Origin: CAYYUA01 sp964542585
Lineage (GTDB): Bacteria; Bacteroidota; Bacteroidia; CAILMK01; CAYYUA01
Length of the DNA stretch: 64,000 nucleotides
NCBI GenBank assembly: GCA_964542585.1
Contig: CAZIUI010000012.1
Coordinates: 1 to 64,000, forward strand
Direction: 5' to 3'
In this document: one piece after another, positions 18,809 through 27,794 of the stretch
Position numbering within the stretch: the first letter of the stretch is position 1
How the letters are laid out: every line of letters starts with the position of its first letter
The notes under the pieces: generated by a model
The model's database searches: none
Seen by the model: the letters and a program-made list of their open reading frames with translations, nothing else
Told to the model about the DNA's origin: nothing
Program-made: the position numbers and the translations under genes

Positions 18809-21800
18809 TCATTTTGCTTCCTTTAAGTAGACATAGAATGTAGAACCCTTGCCGGATTCGCTTTCTACATGAATTTGACCGCCCATTGATTCCACTAAGC
18901 TTTTAATTAAGTATAGGCCCTTCCCTTTCCCGGGTGTTTCCGGGTGCAGTTTCTGATAAAATTTAAAAAGGTGTGTTCTATCGGTTTTGGCATCAAAGCC
19001 AAGTCCATTATCGATCACCTCTAAACGAATGAAGTTATCAATGTGATCCGTCTTGAGGCTTATCTGTGGGCGTGTTCCATGAACCTGAAATTTTAGGGCA
19101 TTATCAACCAACTCATGGATGATGGTTTGCAAGGTAATTTTAACGTAGGAAATGGTAGGGGCAGCTGTAAAATCTCCTTCAATCTCTGCTCCTGATTCTT
19201 TTATAGCCTGGGCGAAAGTAAGTTTAGCTTTCTCCAAGAGGTCTCTGAAATAAACGATTTCTTTAGGCTGGTCGGATTGGTTTTTCCGCGAAACAATATC
19301 CACCAGGTCATTAAGGGTATCGTCCATTTTGTAAATAGAGGTCTCAATTTTTTGGAATACAGCCTTCATTGAATCATCATTGATAAGATTTGGATCAAAC
19401 AGGTCCAATAATGCCTTGAGGTTAGCCACTGGTGCCCGCAGGTTATGGGAGGTAATGTAGGCAAAGCGTTCTAATTCTTCGTTGGCTTTAAGCAGCTGTT
19501 CTGTTTGTTGCTGGAGGATCATTTCATTGTTTTTCTGCTCTGATATATCTTTGTAAACATGAAAAACACCGACTGAGGCATCATCAATGATGATAGGGAC
19601 ACCCGTAATAAGCACAGGGATCTTCTTCCCATATTTATCTAATCTAAAAGATTCAATGGTATAATGCTTCCCTTTTTGCGTTTCACTTGAGATTTTATCA
19701 GATTCTACCGCTCTTCCTTCGGGTACAATTAAAGTCCTGGGATTTTCACCCTGAATTTCGTTTTTAGTCCATTTAAAAATGGTTTCAAATGCAGAATTAC
19801 AAGTCTGAATATTGTATTCATTATCCAAAAGAATAAGGCCGGCAGCTGAATTATCGAACAGTTGTCGGAAAAATTCTTCACTGCGTTTGTAAGACTCCAT
19901 GAGGTGCTGCCAGTCATCAATATCCTGCTTAGTGCTAATCACCTCGCACACACGCCCATTTTCATCCCGTTTAAAAGGAGTGTGCGTTATTCGCATCCAT
20001 TTGTAGGGGCCAGCTTTGGTTTTTATACGAACTTGTGTTTGATTGATTTCGCCATCGGCCAAGGTATAATCTTTAGCCATAAAATTATTGTAGCGGGCGA
20101 TATCGTCCGGATGAAACATTTCCTCCACAAATGCTTTAGCTTCCACCTGGTTCAGCTCTTCCTTGGTGTATCCTGTAAAAGCAGCCAGGTGACCGTTTTC
20201 ATAGATGAATTGCTGTTCATTTAAATCTATGATAAGAATAAGGGCAGGCGAATTTTCATTGACTTTTTCTATGAAATGTTTGTTATTCCTCAGCGCTTTC
20301 TCGGCTTCCTTCCTTTCGGTAATATCCAACAACGATCCTAAAATAGCAGGTTTGCCGTCATAGAGAATTTTAGTACTGTAGAGCTCCCCGTGCTTTAACT
20401 CCCCATTAGCCGTGTAAAAGCGGAATTCGTAGTGGTTACTACTTTTCTCTTCGGAAGTTTGATGTTTTTTGACACTTTCCAGCATGTAGTCACGACTATC
20501 GGGATGGACGATTTGAAGCATAGCATCAGTGCCCACTAATGCTTTTACCGGATAACCGGTTATTTCCGCTAATTGGGGATTGGCATATTGAATTACGCCA
20601 TCCTGAAATAAGTAAGTACCAACCGAGGAACCTTCTGAGAGGGCCCGAAATTTTTCCTCGGACTCCTGCAATTGGTCTTTAGCAGCTCTTTCCTTCGTCA
20701 CATCGAGGGCAAAGGAATAGATCACATTCTGTTCATCATCTTTTATCCCAAAACTTTCAAACTGTTTATAAGTGCCATCTTTGCACTGCAGGTAATTTTC
20801 GAAAAGATTCGTTTGCTTTTTCTTTTCGGTTTCCGCTATCTTTTTTCTGGTTTTATTGAGGTAGTCGGGGTGGACGATATTGGCCAAGTCCATGGTTTGT
20901 AATTCCTCCTGAGACCAACCCAATACGCGTGTCCAGGTTTCGTTGAACTGCTGAACTTTCCCATCCCTTATAATGGACATCAGCTCCATGGAATTGTTAA
21001 AAAGCTGGTCTCTTGTTAAGGCTGCTTCTTTATCCTCGGTAATCTCCTGAACTGATCCTCCTATGCGGTAAACCCGTTCGTCCATGTAATAGGCCTGTCC
21101 CTTTACCTCAATCCATTTCACCTTGCCATTGACCTTTAGCTTAAAGATTTCATCATAGGGCGTTCCATGATTAATCAATGCTTCAATACAATGGCGAGCA
21201 ATAGCTTGATATTCCGTTTCGTAGGATTGGATAATTTCCTCTATAGTTGGTGCATGCCCAGATTCTACTTCCAGGATGGCTTTTATTTGAGGGCTTAACC
21301 AAACGGAGCCTTTTTCAGGGTCATAACGCCAACCACCAATGTCGGCCATTTCCTGAGCCTCCTCTAATAAGATTTTTATCTCCTGGTGCTGGGTCACATC
21401 TCTTGTAATGGTTTGTATTTGTTCGATTTCGCCATTATCGCTCATAATGGGTGAAAAATTCGATTCCAACCATTGGATATCACCCGCTTTATTCCATATA
21501 CGGTAACGGGCATTTTTGATCGTTTCTCCACTTAGGATTTGCTGAAGCAGGTTTTTCAGGTAATCCTGATCGGCTTTATGAATAAAGGCAAAAGGAGAGC
21601 CCCCTAATAGTTCATCCGGGTGGTAACCAGTCTCATTAATCGATGCAATTGATATAAAAGTAAAAGTAGCGTCTGGCTTATGAAGTGCCATCATTTCACC
21701 CGCATTCTCCACCATCTTGCGGTATTTCTCAGTTTGGATCTGGGTTTCCCTTTCTGCAGCTTTCTGCTTTGAAATATCAATGACAATGACCTCAATGGCT

Positions 21801-22885
21801 TTTTCTTCCTGGTAAAAACAGGGGATACCTGTTATTTGCACTGTTTTTTCTTCCCCATCTTTGGATATCAGCAATTCTTCCATTGGCTGCATATCTTGGT
21901 CCTCTTCCAACATGGCTAAAGCACGATTTTTAGCCAATTCCCTGTAGTCAGGCCTTAAAAATTGAAATATATCTTTTCCAATTAATTGCTGAGGGTCCTG
22001 ATAACCAATGAGTGTTGCTGCTTCTTGATTGGCATAAATCACCCCCCTCTCATTGTGGATAGCAATTCCTACCGGCATTTTGGATAAGTATTGCGTTAAG
22101 CGAACTTCCTCTTTCAGAAATTGCTGTTTTAACCTACGTTTTTCTGTAACATCCCTTTGAACCGTTAGGTAATGCTTAATTATGCCATTGTCATCTAGTA
22201 GAGGACTGATTTCCCACTGCAGGAGGAAAGGGGTTCCATCTTTTCGGTAATTGACCGTTTCCCCTTCAAATTTTTCACCATTTACCAGGGATTTTTTTAA
22301 CCTTTCAATTACGTATCGCTCTGTATCAGGGCCTTGCAGGATACGCGGGGTTTTTCCGATAACCTCGGATTTTTGGTAACCGGTCATTTTGGTAAAACCG
22401 GGGTTGACGTAAACAATCCTGGGGCCGGGTTCCTCCAATTCGGCATCGGTTATTAAAACCGACACTTTCGTTTGGTTCAACACCTCAATTAATGCCTGAT
22501 GAGGAAGGATTTCAGCTTCATCAGAAAGCGGCCTGTCCAGGTGGATCATGATGAACAAACCCTGAAAGGTATCTGCTTCAATGATGGGGTAAAAATCTAC
22601 CGGATAGTGTCCGTGTAGTTTCCCATAATCAATGACACTTTCCTCCTTTAAAACCTGGCCTTCTCGTAAATCTTTAAGGATGGTTTGGGATGCTAATCCC
22701 TGGAAGCCTTTCAGGACGTCTTTGAGTTTTTCACTTTCAATATCCGAAAAAGTCAAACCCGTATGATTGGTAAAAGCAGGGTTAATTTCGACCGCCTGAC
22801 AATACCGATCAAATGCCATAATGCCTTGGGGACAGGAATTTAAAAATTGGGCATTGAAATCTTTACCGCTACTCAAATTCACCAT
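18809..22885 (-). CDS. Nine-PAS hybrid-free sensor histidine kinase
   Basis: The product has 1358 residues with no signal peptide and no membrane segment, so it should be cytoplasmic. I count nine PAS-type domains (roughly 10-115, 127-255, 262-372, 385-500, 503-620, 625-735, 745-860, 868-990, 1000-1115), several ending in the PAC motif D-[IV]-[ST]-x-x-[KR]. The kinase core follows: H-box with His1147 in ITSHNLRAP, N-box HELVDNALKF, then DNGLGFD and GKGKGLYLIKSL, ending at the C-terminus. PAS2 has a LOV-like stretch (GKTPRILQG) but lacks the flavin-bonding Cys, so it is not expected to be a LOV photosensor. There is no receiver domain and no response regulator gene next to it, so its partner is unknown. 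Confidence 0.93.
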   Translation of the reverse strand: MVNLSSGKDFNAQFLNSCPQGIMAFDRYCQAVEINPAFTNHTGLTFSDIESEKLKDVLKGFQGLASQTILKDLREGQVLKEESVIDYGKLHGHYPVDFYPIIEADTFQGLFIMIHLDRPLSDEAEILPHQALIEVLNQTKVSVLITDAELEEPGPRIVYVNPGFTKMTGYQKSEVIGKTPRILQGPDTERYVIERLKKSLVNGEKFEGETVNYRKDGTPFLLQWEISPLLDDNGIIKHYLTVQRDVTEKRRLKQQFLKEEVRLTQYLSKMPVGIAIHNERGVIYANQEAATLIGYQDPQQLIGKDIFQFLRPDYRELAKNRALAMLEEDQDMQPMEELLISKDGEEKTVQITGIPCFYQEEKAIEVIVIDISKQKAAERETQIQTEKYRKMVENAGEMMALHKPDATFTFISIASINETGYHPDELLGGSPFAFIHKADQDYLKNLLQQILSGETIKNARYRIWNKAGDIQWLESNFSPIMSDNGEIEQIQTITRDVTQHQEIKILLEEAQEMADIGGWRYDPEKGSVWLSPQIKAILEVESGHAPTIEEIIQSYETEYQAIARHCIEALINHGTPYDEIFKLKVNGKVKWIEVKGQAYYMDERVYRIGGSVQEITEDKEAALTRDQLFNNSMELMSIIRDGKVQQFNETWTRVLGWSQEELQTMDLANIVHPDYLNKTRKKIAETEKKKQTNLFENYLQCKDGTYKQFESFGIKDDEQNVIYSFALDVTKERAAKDQLQESEEKFRALSEGSSVGTYLFQDGVIQYANPQLAEITGYPVKALVGTDAMLQIVHPDSRDYMLESVKKHQTSEEKSSNHYEFRFYTANGELKHGELYSTKILYDGKPAILGSLLDITERKEAEKALRNNKHFIEKVNENSPALILIIDLNEQQFIYENGHLAAFTGYTKEELNQVEAKAFVEEMFHPDDIARYNNFMAKDYTLADGEINQTQVRIKTKAGPYKWMRITHTPFKRDENGRVCEVISTKQDIDDWQHLMESYKRSEEFFRQLFDNSAAGLILLDNEYNIQTCNSAFETIFKWTKNEIQGENPRTLIVPEGRAVESDKISSETQKGKHYTIESFRLDKYGKKIPVLITGVPIIIDDASVGVFHVYKDISEQKNNEMILQQQTEQLLKANEELERFAYITSHNLRAPVANLKALLDLFDPNLINDDSMKAVFQKIETSIYKMDDTLNDLVDIVSRKNQSDQPKEIVYFRDLLEKAKLTFAQAIKESGAEIEGDFTAAPTISYVKITLQTIIHELVDNALKFQVHGTRPQISLKTDHIDNFIRLEVIDNGLGFDAKTDRTHLFKFYQKLHPETPGKGKGLYLIKSLVESMGGQIHVESESGKGSTFYVYLKEAK

Positions 22886-23420
22886 CCATTTCCGTATGTT
22901 ACGGATTTTAAATCCTTAAAGAAGAATTGACGCACTAGCTCCACCAAAAAAATTTTATCAAACAATAAATCTAACGAAAAAAAATTGGTGTAAAACACAA
23001 TAAAATGTTTCCGTGTAAACAATGTAATAAAAAAACATTCCAGACATTCTTGAAATATCTTTAACGGCTGCTAGATTAGCCTCAAATTAGAGCCTACCAC
23101 CCTCGATGTGTTTAATTTCCAGCGTTTCCATGAACTGGTCATAAAACTCCTCTCTTACATGGATTGAAAAATCGTAAAAAATTCAAAGCCTTAAAAATTG
23201 AAATAAAGTATTTAACAATTTGTCCAAAGGGCATTTGGCTGCCTTCCTTAATGAACTGGCAATAATAAGCGTTTAATTATCATCTGGATTCCAGGTTTAA
23301 AGCATTCCTTCTTTGTCAAAAAAAACCGGCTGCAACTTAACAGAAGCAACCGGTACCAAAAGTTTCTTGTAAATTAGTCGATGCCCTAAAACTAAAAGGA
23401 TAGCTTCATTTAATGATTTT
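22886..23420. other. Spacer with a short gene remnant and a terminator
   Basis: About 535 AT-rich bases upstream of the kinase and downstream of the small membrane-protein gene. A minus-strand run of about 30 codons ending at 23087 reads FYDFSIHVREEFYDQFMETL and then EIKHIEGGRL before a stop, which looks like a leftover C-terminus. The terminator at 23318-23354 is listed separately. Nothing else is supported. Confidence 0.4.
23318..23354 (-). terminator. Rho-independent terminator after the small membrane protein
   Basis: Read on the minus strand, ACCGGTTGC pairs with GCAGCCGGT (one bulged base) around a loop of about 12 bases and is followed by eight Ts. It lies about 65 bases beyond the stop codon of the gene at 23421. 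Confidence 0.75.
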
Positions 23421-23909
23421 TTACGTAGCACTACCTTGTTGCTGAGGGATTTTTACCGCCCATGCTTTATTAAGCCCCCCAATTACGAAACCAAAAACCA
23501 GGTGTATCACAAGGGTAGCAATCGGATATTTAGGTCCCGGTGCCAAATACAATTTAGCGTCTTTGGAAACTTCTGAAGCACCACTACCAAAAATTCCCCA
23601 TCCGATAATGGGGCTCATGATCAGCATCATGACCAGCCATACTATTACACTTAAAAAGAGACCATTTGCAATACCAACATTTTCCTTGACCAAAGCTACC
23701 AGAAGTACAGATAAAAATGCACCATACAGGAAATGAATGATCAAAGCTAAGGGTTTAGCTGGTAGCCCTAGATTGATCAGGAAAGCAGCAGAAGGTGGGA
23801 CATTAAACGGTGCTATTCCAGCTGCGATAGCCAGCTGAATCAGGACGAACATGACTAGGCTTCCAATTAAGCCTACCACAGCAGCTTTCAGATAATTTTG
23901 ATTTTTCAT
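23421..23909 (-). CDS. Small four-helix membrane protein of unknown function
   Basis: The product has 162 residues when started at the ATG at 23909 (MKNQNYLKAAVVG). A longer frame reaches 23951, but a good promoter lies inside that extension (23933-23940), so the shorter start is preferred. Four hydrophobic segments fall near residues 7-29, 48-71, 74-100 and 130-150. Between the last two is a loop with GWGIFGSGASEVSKD and LAPGPKYP. The pattern resembles small DUF6789-like membrane proteins, but that assignment is tentative. It forms a single-gene unit with its own promoter, an upstream perfect palindrome (23958-23981) and a strong terminator, so it is probably regulated on its own. No function can be given. 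Confidence 0.75.
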   Translation of the reverse strand: MKNQNYLKAAVVGLIGSLVMFVLIQLAIAAGIAPFNVPPSAAFLINLGLPAKPLALIIHFLYGAFLSVLLVALVKENVGIANGLFLSVIVWLVMMLIMSPIIGWGIFGSGASEVSKDAKLYLAPGPKYPIATLVIHLVFGFVIGGLNKAWAVKIPQQQGSAT

Positions 23910-23932
23910 GGCTAAAGATTTTTTATGGTAAA

Positions 23933-23940
23933 CAAAGTTA
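23933..23940 (-). promoter_or_regulatory. Promoter -7 element for the small membrane protein
   Basis: TAACTTTG on the minus strand matches the Bacteroidota -7 consensus TAnnTTTG exactly. Transcription would begin near 23926, giving a leader of about 17 bases before the ATG at 23909. No TTTG stands at the expected -33 position, which falls inside the palindrome. Confidence 0.5.
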
Positions 23941-23957
23941 CACGTAGCCATCGCTAT

Positions 23958-23981
23958 CCGGTGTCATGAAAATGACACCGG
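23958..23981. repeat. Perfect 10-base inverted repeat, possible operator
   Basis: CCGGTGTCAT (23958-23967) and ATGACACCGG (23972-23981) are perfect complements around a GAAA loop. It covers the place where the -33 element of the promoter at 23933-23940 would be. It may be a binding site for a regulator of that gene. On the plus strand it is followed by five Ts after a few bases, so a terminator role cannot be excluded, although no plus-strand gene precedes it. Confidence 0.6.
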
Positions 23982-24095
23982 CATTTTTCTACCAATATGA
24001 GATTATCTATTTTAGGTCATGCCCAAAGTTTACAAAAATTAATCTTTGAAACAATTTGTAGAATTTTAACGTCTTGTGATTAAAACGCTATAATT

Positions 24096-24260
24096 ATGAA
24101 GCACTTTCCCCGAATAATAAGCCTGCTTGCTATACTTGTAATGTTCATCATTGGTGGTTGCAGCCAGAAAGGATGTCCCAGTAATCCTTCAGCCGGTAAG
24201 GGAAAGCCTAGCAAAAGTGGGGATACCCAACAACACCTTTTCAAGAAGGATATGCGCTAG
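24096..24260 (+). CDS. Small 54-residue lipoprotein
   Basis: The frame runs from ATG 24096 to TAG 24260. It starts MKHFPRIISLLAILVMFIIG and has a lipobox ending in GGC (Cys near 23), so the protein should be lipidated. The mature part is short and polar (SQKGCPSNPSAGKGKPSKSG, then DTQQHLFKKDMR), with a second Cys and a basic end. Small lipoproteins with a CPSN- or CPG-type start are common in Bacteroidota genomes, but I know no function. It lies 180 bases upstream of secA, which has its own promoter, so they need not be co-transcribed. Confidence 0.6.
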   Translation: MKHFPRIISLLAILVMFIIGGCSQKGCPSNPSAGKGKPSKSGDTQQHLFKKDMR

Positions 24261-24395
24261 TAGCTGATCCCAGAAATTCTACAGGATAACCAAGAGCTTA
24301 AAAAAAGGATATCCAATCTTAGCTTAAGAAGGTGCTCTAACTAACAAAGCGTCAATAAGGGAACCCCTAAACCCCATAAGTTTCATTGCCATTGT

Positions 24396-24403
24396 TACCT
24401 TTG
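24396..24403 (+). promoter_or_regulatory. Promoter -7 element for secA
   Basis: TACCTTTG matches TAnnTTTG exactly and lies 40 bases before the secA ATG, which would give a leader of about 33 bases. The -33 element is not clear. Confidence 0.45.
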
Positions 24404-24442
24404 AAGGATTAGTAAAGTAGGAAAAACAGCGGCAGTTAAATT

Positions 24443-27400
24443 ATGGCCAATATCATCACGAAAACCATATCAAAACTCTTTGGCAGTAAGTCAGACAGGG
24501 ATATCAAGGCCTTATGGCCCAGGGTTGAAACCATTAACTATTACTTTGACCAGTACCAATCCCTCAGTCATGACGAGTTAAGGGCCAAAACCGATGAATT
24601 TAAGGAACGGATAGCAGAATTTCTCCAGGATATTGACCAGGAGATGCAAAAATACCATGACCAGATAGAGGCAGAGCCTGACATGCATCCGGAAGAAAAG
24701 GAAAAGAAGTATGAAGAACTTGATCGTCTTGAAAAGGAACGGGATAAGCAATTAGAGGAGGTTCTGGACCAGATCCTGCCTGAAGCATTTGCGGTAATGA
24801 AGGAAACGGCCCGGCGATTCAAGGAGCATGAAACCATAGAAACCACCGCTCATCAACTTGACAGGGATAAAGCCACAAAAGAAGACTACCTGGAAGTTAA
24901 GGGCGATACTGCTGTTTACCACACCAAATGGGATGCAGCTGGCATCTACATTGACTGGGGGATGGTGCACTTTGATGTCCAGTTAATTGGTGGTATGGTC
25001 CTTCACCAGGGTAAGATCGCTGAAATGGCCACCGGCGAAGGAAAAACCCTGGTTTCAACCCTTCCAGCTTACCTCAACGCCCTTTCTGGAAATTCTGTAC
25101 ACATTGTAACCGTCAATGACTTCCTGGCTAAACGTGACAGTAAGTGGAACCAGCCCCTTTACAATTTCCTGGGTATGACGGTGGATTGTATCGAATATTT
25201 CCAGGCCCACTCTCCTGAAAGAAAGCAGGCTTACCAAGCCGATGTGGTTTACGGCACCAACAATGAATTTGGCTTTGATTACCTCCGGGACAACATGGCC
25301 CGAACACCTGAGGAGATCGTTCAGCGTAAGCATCATTTTGCTATGGTGGATGAGATTGATTCCGTTCTCATTGATGATGCCCGTACGCCACTGGTAATAT
25401 CCGGACCTACCGAAACCTCTGATAAAGAGCAGGAAAAATTTTATGAGCTAAAACCCCGAGTTGAAGAGCTTATCAAAGCCCAAAAGGATTATGTCACCAA
25501 TGCCATTGCCACTGCTAAAAAAGCGGTGAAAGAAAAAGGTATTGATAATATGAAGCCCGATGATGAGGGCGCTATGGAATTACTGAGGGCTTATCGGGGA
25601 CTTCCGAAAAACAACGCCCTGATCAAGTTCCAAAGTGAAGAGGGTGTCAAAGCCTTTCTGCAACAGGTTGAAAACCATTTCCTTCAGGATCAGGCCAAGG
25701 AGATGCACAAAGTAGATGATGAGCTATATTTTACGATAGATGAGAAAAACAACCATGTAGAGCTCACTGACAAGGGCATTGAGCTCATATCCCGGAAAAC
25801 AGAGGATAGCTCCTTTTTTGTGATGCCCAATGTGGGTGAGCAGATGGCCGAAATAGAGCGGGAAGATATTCCGGAAGACGAACAGACCCGCAAGAAAGAT
25901 CAACTCATGCGGGATTTTGCGGTAAAATCCGAACGCATCCACACCATCAACCAGCTTCTAAAATCCTACACGCTTTTTGAAGCGGACGTAGATTACATCA
26001 TCAGCGAGGGTAAGATCAAGATCGTAGACGAGCAGACAGGACGGGTGTTGGAAGGCCGCCGCTATTCTGATGGGCTTCATCAAGCCATTGAGGCCAAGGA
26101 GAATGTACAAGTCGAATCTTCTACCCAGACCTACGCCAGCGTTACGCTCCAGAATTACTTCCGGATGTACCACAAACTGGCAGGTATGACGGGTACAGCT
26201 GAGACGGAAGCCGGGGAGTTTATGGAAATATACGGCCTCGATGTGGTGGTTGTACCTACCCATATGCAAGTGATCCGGGATGACCGCGATGACATGGTCT
26301 TCAAAACCAAGCGCGAGAAATACAATGCGGTAACCGATGAGGTAGAGCGATTAGTAGGCCAAGGCCGGCCAGTTCTGGTAGGGACCACTTCTGTGGATGT
26401 CTCAGAGCTCCTAAGCCGGATGCTTAAGCGGAAAAACATCAAGCATAACGTCCTGAATGCCAAGTATCACCAGCAGGAAGCTGAGATAATCGCTGAAGCC
26501 GGCGAATCAGGGGCTGTGACCATTGCTACGAACATGGCCGGTCGCGGAACGGATATCAAGCTCGGAGAAGGGGTAGTAGAAGCTGGAGGGCTCGCCATCA
26601 TTGGTACGGAGCGCCATGAGGCCCGCCGGGTAGACCGCCAGCTGAGGGGCCGTGCCGGTCGGCAAGGGGATCCCGGTTCCTCCCAGTTTTTTGTAAGCCT
26701 TGAGGACAACCTCATGCGGCTGTTTGGATCGGAGAAGATCGCTAAATACATGGATCGCCTGGGCATTGAAGAAGGGGAGGTCATTCAGCACTCATGGGTA
26801 TCCAACTCCATCGAAAAAGCCCAGAAAAAAGTTGAACAGAACAACTTCGGTATCCGGAAGCGCTTGTTAGAATATGATGATGTGATCAATAATCAGCGGG
26901 AAGTGATCTACAAAAAGCGCCGCAATGCCCTTTACGGGGACCGGCTTGCTGTGGATCTAAACCACATGACAGAAGACCTTTGCGAGGAGATCATCGAGCA
27001 ATATCAGCCCTTTTCAGATTATGAAGGGCTTAAAATAGAGGTGATGCGGGTTTTCGCCATGGATCTCCCCTTTACAGAGTCTGAAATGCTTAATACAAAC
27101 CAAGGGGATCTTGCTCAGCAATTGTTTCAACACATCAGCGAACAATACCGCGGCAAAACAGAGCGTATCCGCCAAAAAGCTTTTCCAGTAATAAAAGACG
27201 TTTATGAAGAGCGGGGCAATCAAATCGAGAATATCGTGGTGCCCTTATCGGACGGTGCTCAACAATTACAGGTAACCACGAACCTGCAGGAAGCTTACAA
27301 AAGCGAGGGGCGGCAGATCATTCTCGATTTTGAGAAAGCCACCACTCTTTCCACGATTGATGATGCCTGGAAAGAACACCTGCGAGAAATTGATGAACTC

Positions 27401-27790
27401 AAGCAGTCCGTTCAAAATGCTGTTTACGAGCAAAAAGATCCCTTGCTGGTCTATAAGTTTGAATCCTTTAAGCTGTTCCAGCAAATGCTGGCTAAGGTAA
27501 ATAAAGATGTCCTATCTTTACTTTCCAAAGCTGATATTGTAACTGATGATGCGGATGATGTAGAAGAAGCGCGGGAGGCACCAAAATCTGCCAGGAGAAG
27601 TAATCAGTTACAAACCTCCCGTACTGATAACCTGCCTGATCAAGCGGAAACCCAACCAGCCACGGCAACCAATAATGATAGCGCACCCAAACAAGAGCCT
27701 GTCAAAGTAGGCGATAAGGTAGGCCGCAATGAGCTTTGCCCTTGTGGAAGCGGCAAGAAATACAAGAATTGTCACGGCAAGAACCAATAG
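24443..27790 (+). CDS. secA: Protein translocase ATPase SecA
   Basis: SecA drives preproteins through the SecYEG channel by ATP hydrolysis at the inner membrane, and it supplies the T9SS cargo of this window with its first export step. The product has 1115 residues, longer than the E. coli protein (901) but normal for Bacteroidota. Walker A is GEGKTLVS with Lys201. The Walker B is VDEIDSVLIDDA with Asp303-Glu304. The helicase-like second domain carries TNMAGRGTDIKLG and GRAGRQGDPGSSQF. A central insert rich in charged residues (about 335-420) accounts for part of the extra length. The end is a variable Gln/Thr-rich linker and the zinc-binding motif CPCGSGKKYKNCHG, used for SecB or membrane contact. 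deoC follows 4 bases later. Confidence 0.98.
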   Translation: MANIITKTISKLFGSKSDRDIKALWPRVETINYYFDQYQSLSHDELRAKTDEFKERIAEFLQDIDQEMQKYHDQIEAEPDMHPEEKEKKYEELDRLEKERDKQLEEVLDQILPEAFAVMKETARRFKEHETIETTAHQLDRDKATKEDYLEVKGDTAVYHTKWDAAGIYIDWGMVHFDVQLIGGMVLHQGKIAEMATGEGKTLVSTLPAYLNALSGNSVHIVTVNDFLAKRDSKWNQPLYNFLGMTVDCIEYFQAHSPERKQAYQADVVYGTNNEFGFDYLRDNMARTPEEIVQRKHHFAMVDEIDSVLIDDARTPLVISGPTETSDKEQEKFYELKPRVEELIKAQKDYVTNAIATAKKAVKEKGIDNMKPDDEGAMELLRAYRGLPKNNALIKFQSEEGVKAFLQQVENHFLQDQAKEMHKVDDELYFTIDEKNNHVELTDKGIELISRKTEDSSFFVMPNVGEQMAEIEREDIPEDEQTRKKDQLMRDFAVKSERIHTINQLLKSYTLFEADVDYIISEGKIKIVDEQTGRVLEGRRYSDGLHQAIEAKENVQVESSTQTYASVTLQNYFRMYHKLAGMTGTAETEAGEFMEIYGLDVVVVPTHMQVIRDDRDDMVFKTKREKYNAVTDEVERLVGQGRPVLVGTTSVDVSELLSRMLKRKNIKHNVLNAKYHQQEAEIIAEAGESGAVTIATNMAGRGTDIKLGEGVVEAGGLAIIGTERHEARRVDRQLRGRAGRQGDPGSSQFFVSLEDNLMRLFGSEKIAKYMDRLGIEEGEVIQHSWVSNSIEKAQKKVEQNNFGIRKRLLEYDDVINNQREVIYKKRRNALYGDRLAVDLNHMTEDLCEEIIEQYQPFSDYEGLKIEVMRVFAMDLPFTESEMLNTNQGDLAQQLFQHISEQYRGKTERIRQKAFPVIKDVYEERGNQIENIVVPLSDGAQQLQVTTNLQEAYKSEGRQIILDFEKATTLSTIDDAWKEHLREIDELKQSVQNAVYEQKDPLLVYKFESFKLFQQMLAKVNKDVLSLLSKADIVTDDADDVEEAREAPKSARRSNQLQTSRTDNLPDQAETQPATATNNDSAPKQEPVKVGDKVGRNELCPCGSGKKYKNCHGKNQ

Positions 27791-27794
27791 CAAC

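Noticed and set aside
22130..22500. LOV photosensor in PAS2 of the kinase
   Set aside because: The Asn-Cys of the LOV core is replaced by Thr-Pro (GKTPRILQG), so no flavin-cysteinyl adduct can form.
22892..22904. Short dyad CCGTA / TACGG just before the kinase start
   Set aside because: Only five bases per arm. This can occur by chance in a window this long, and it overlaps the ribosome-binding region.
23910..23951. Longer start for the small membrane protein at 23951
   Set aside because: The extension contains the exact TAnnTTTG promoter element, and residue 15 is a better start with a membrane helix close behind.
24568..26791. Long antisense frames in secA
   Set aside because: They are shadows of a strongly coding gene, with Ser/Arg-rich compositions typical of reversed reading, and no starts or partners.
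27729..27794. Upstream start for deoC inside secA
   Set aside because: The extra residues are the secA zinc motif read in another frame. The family begins at MGRLNAYLDHTV.
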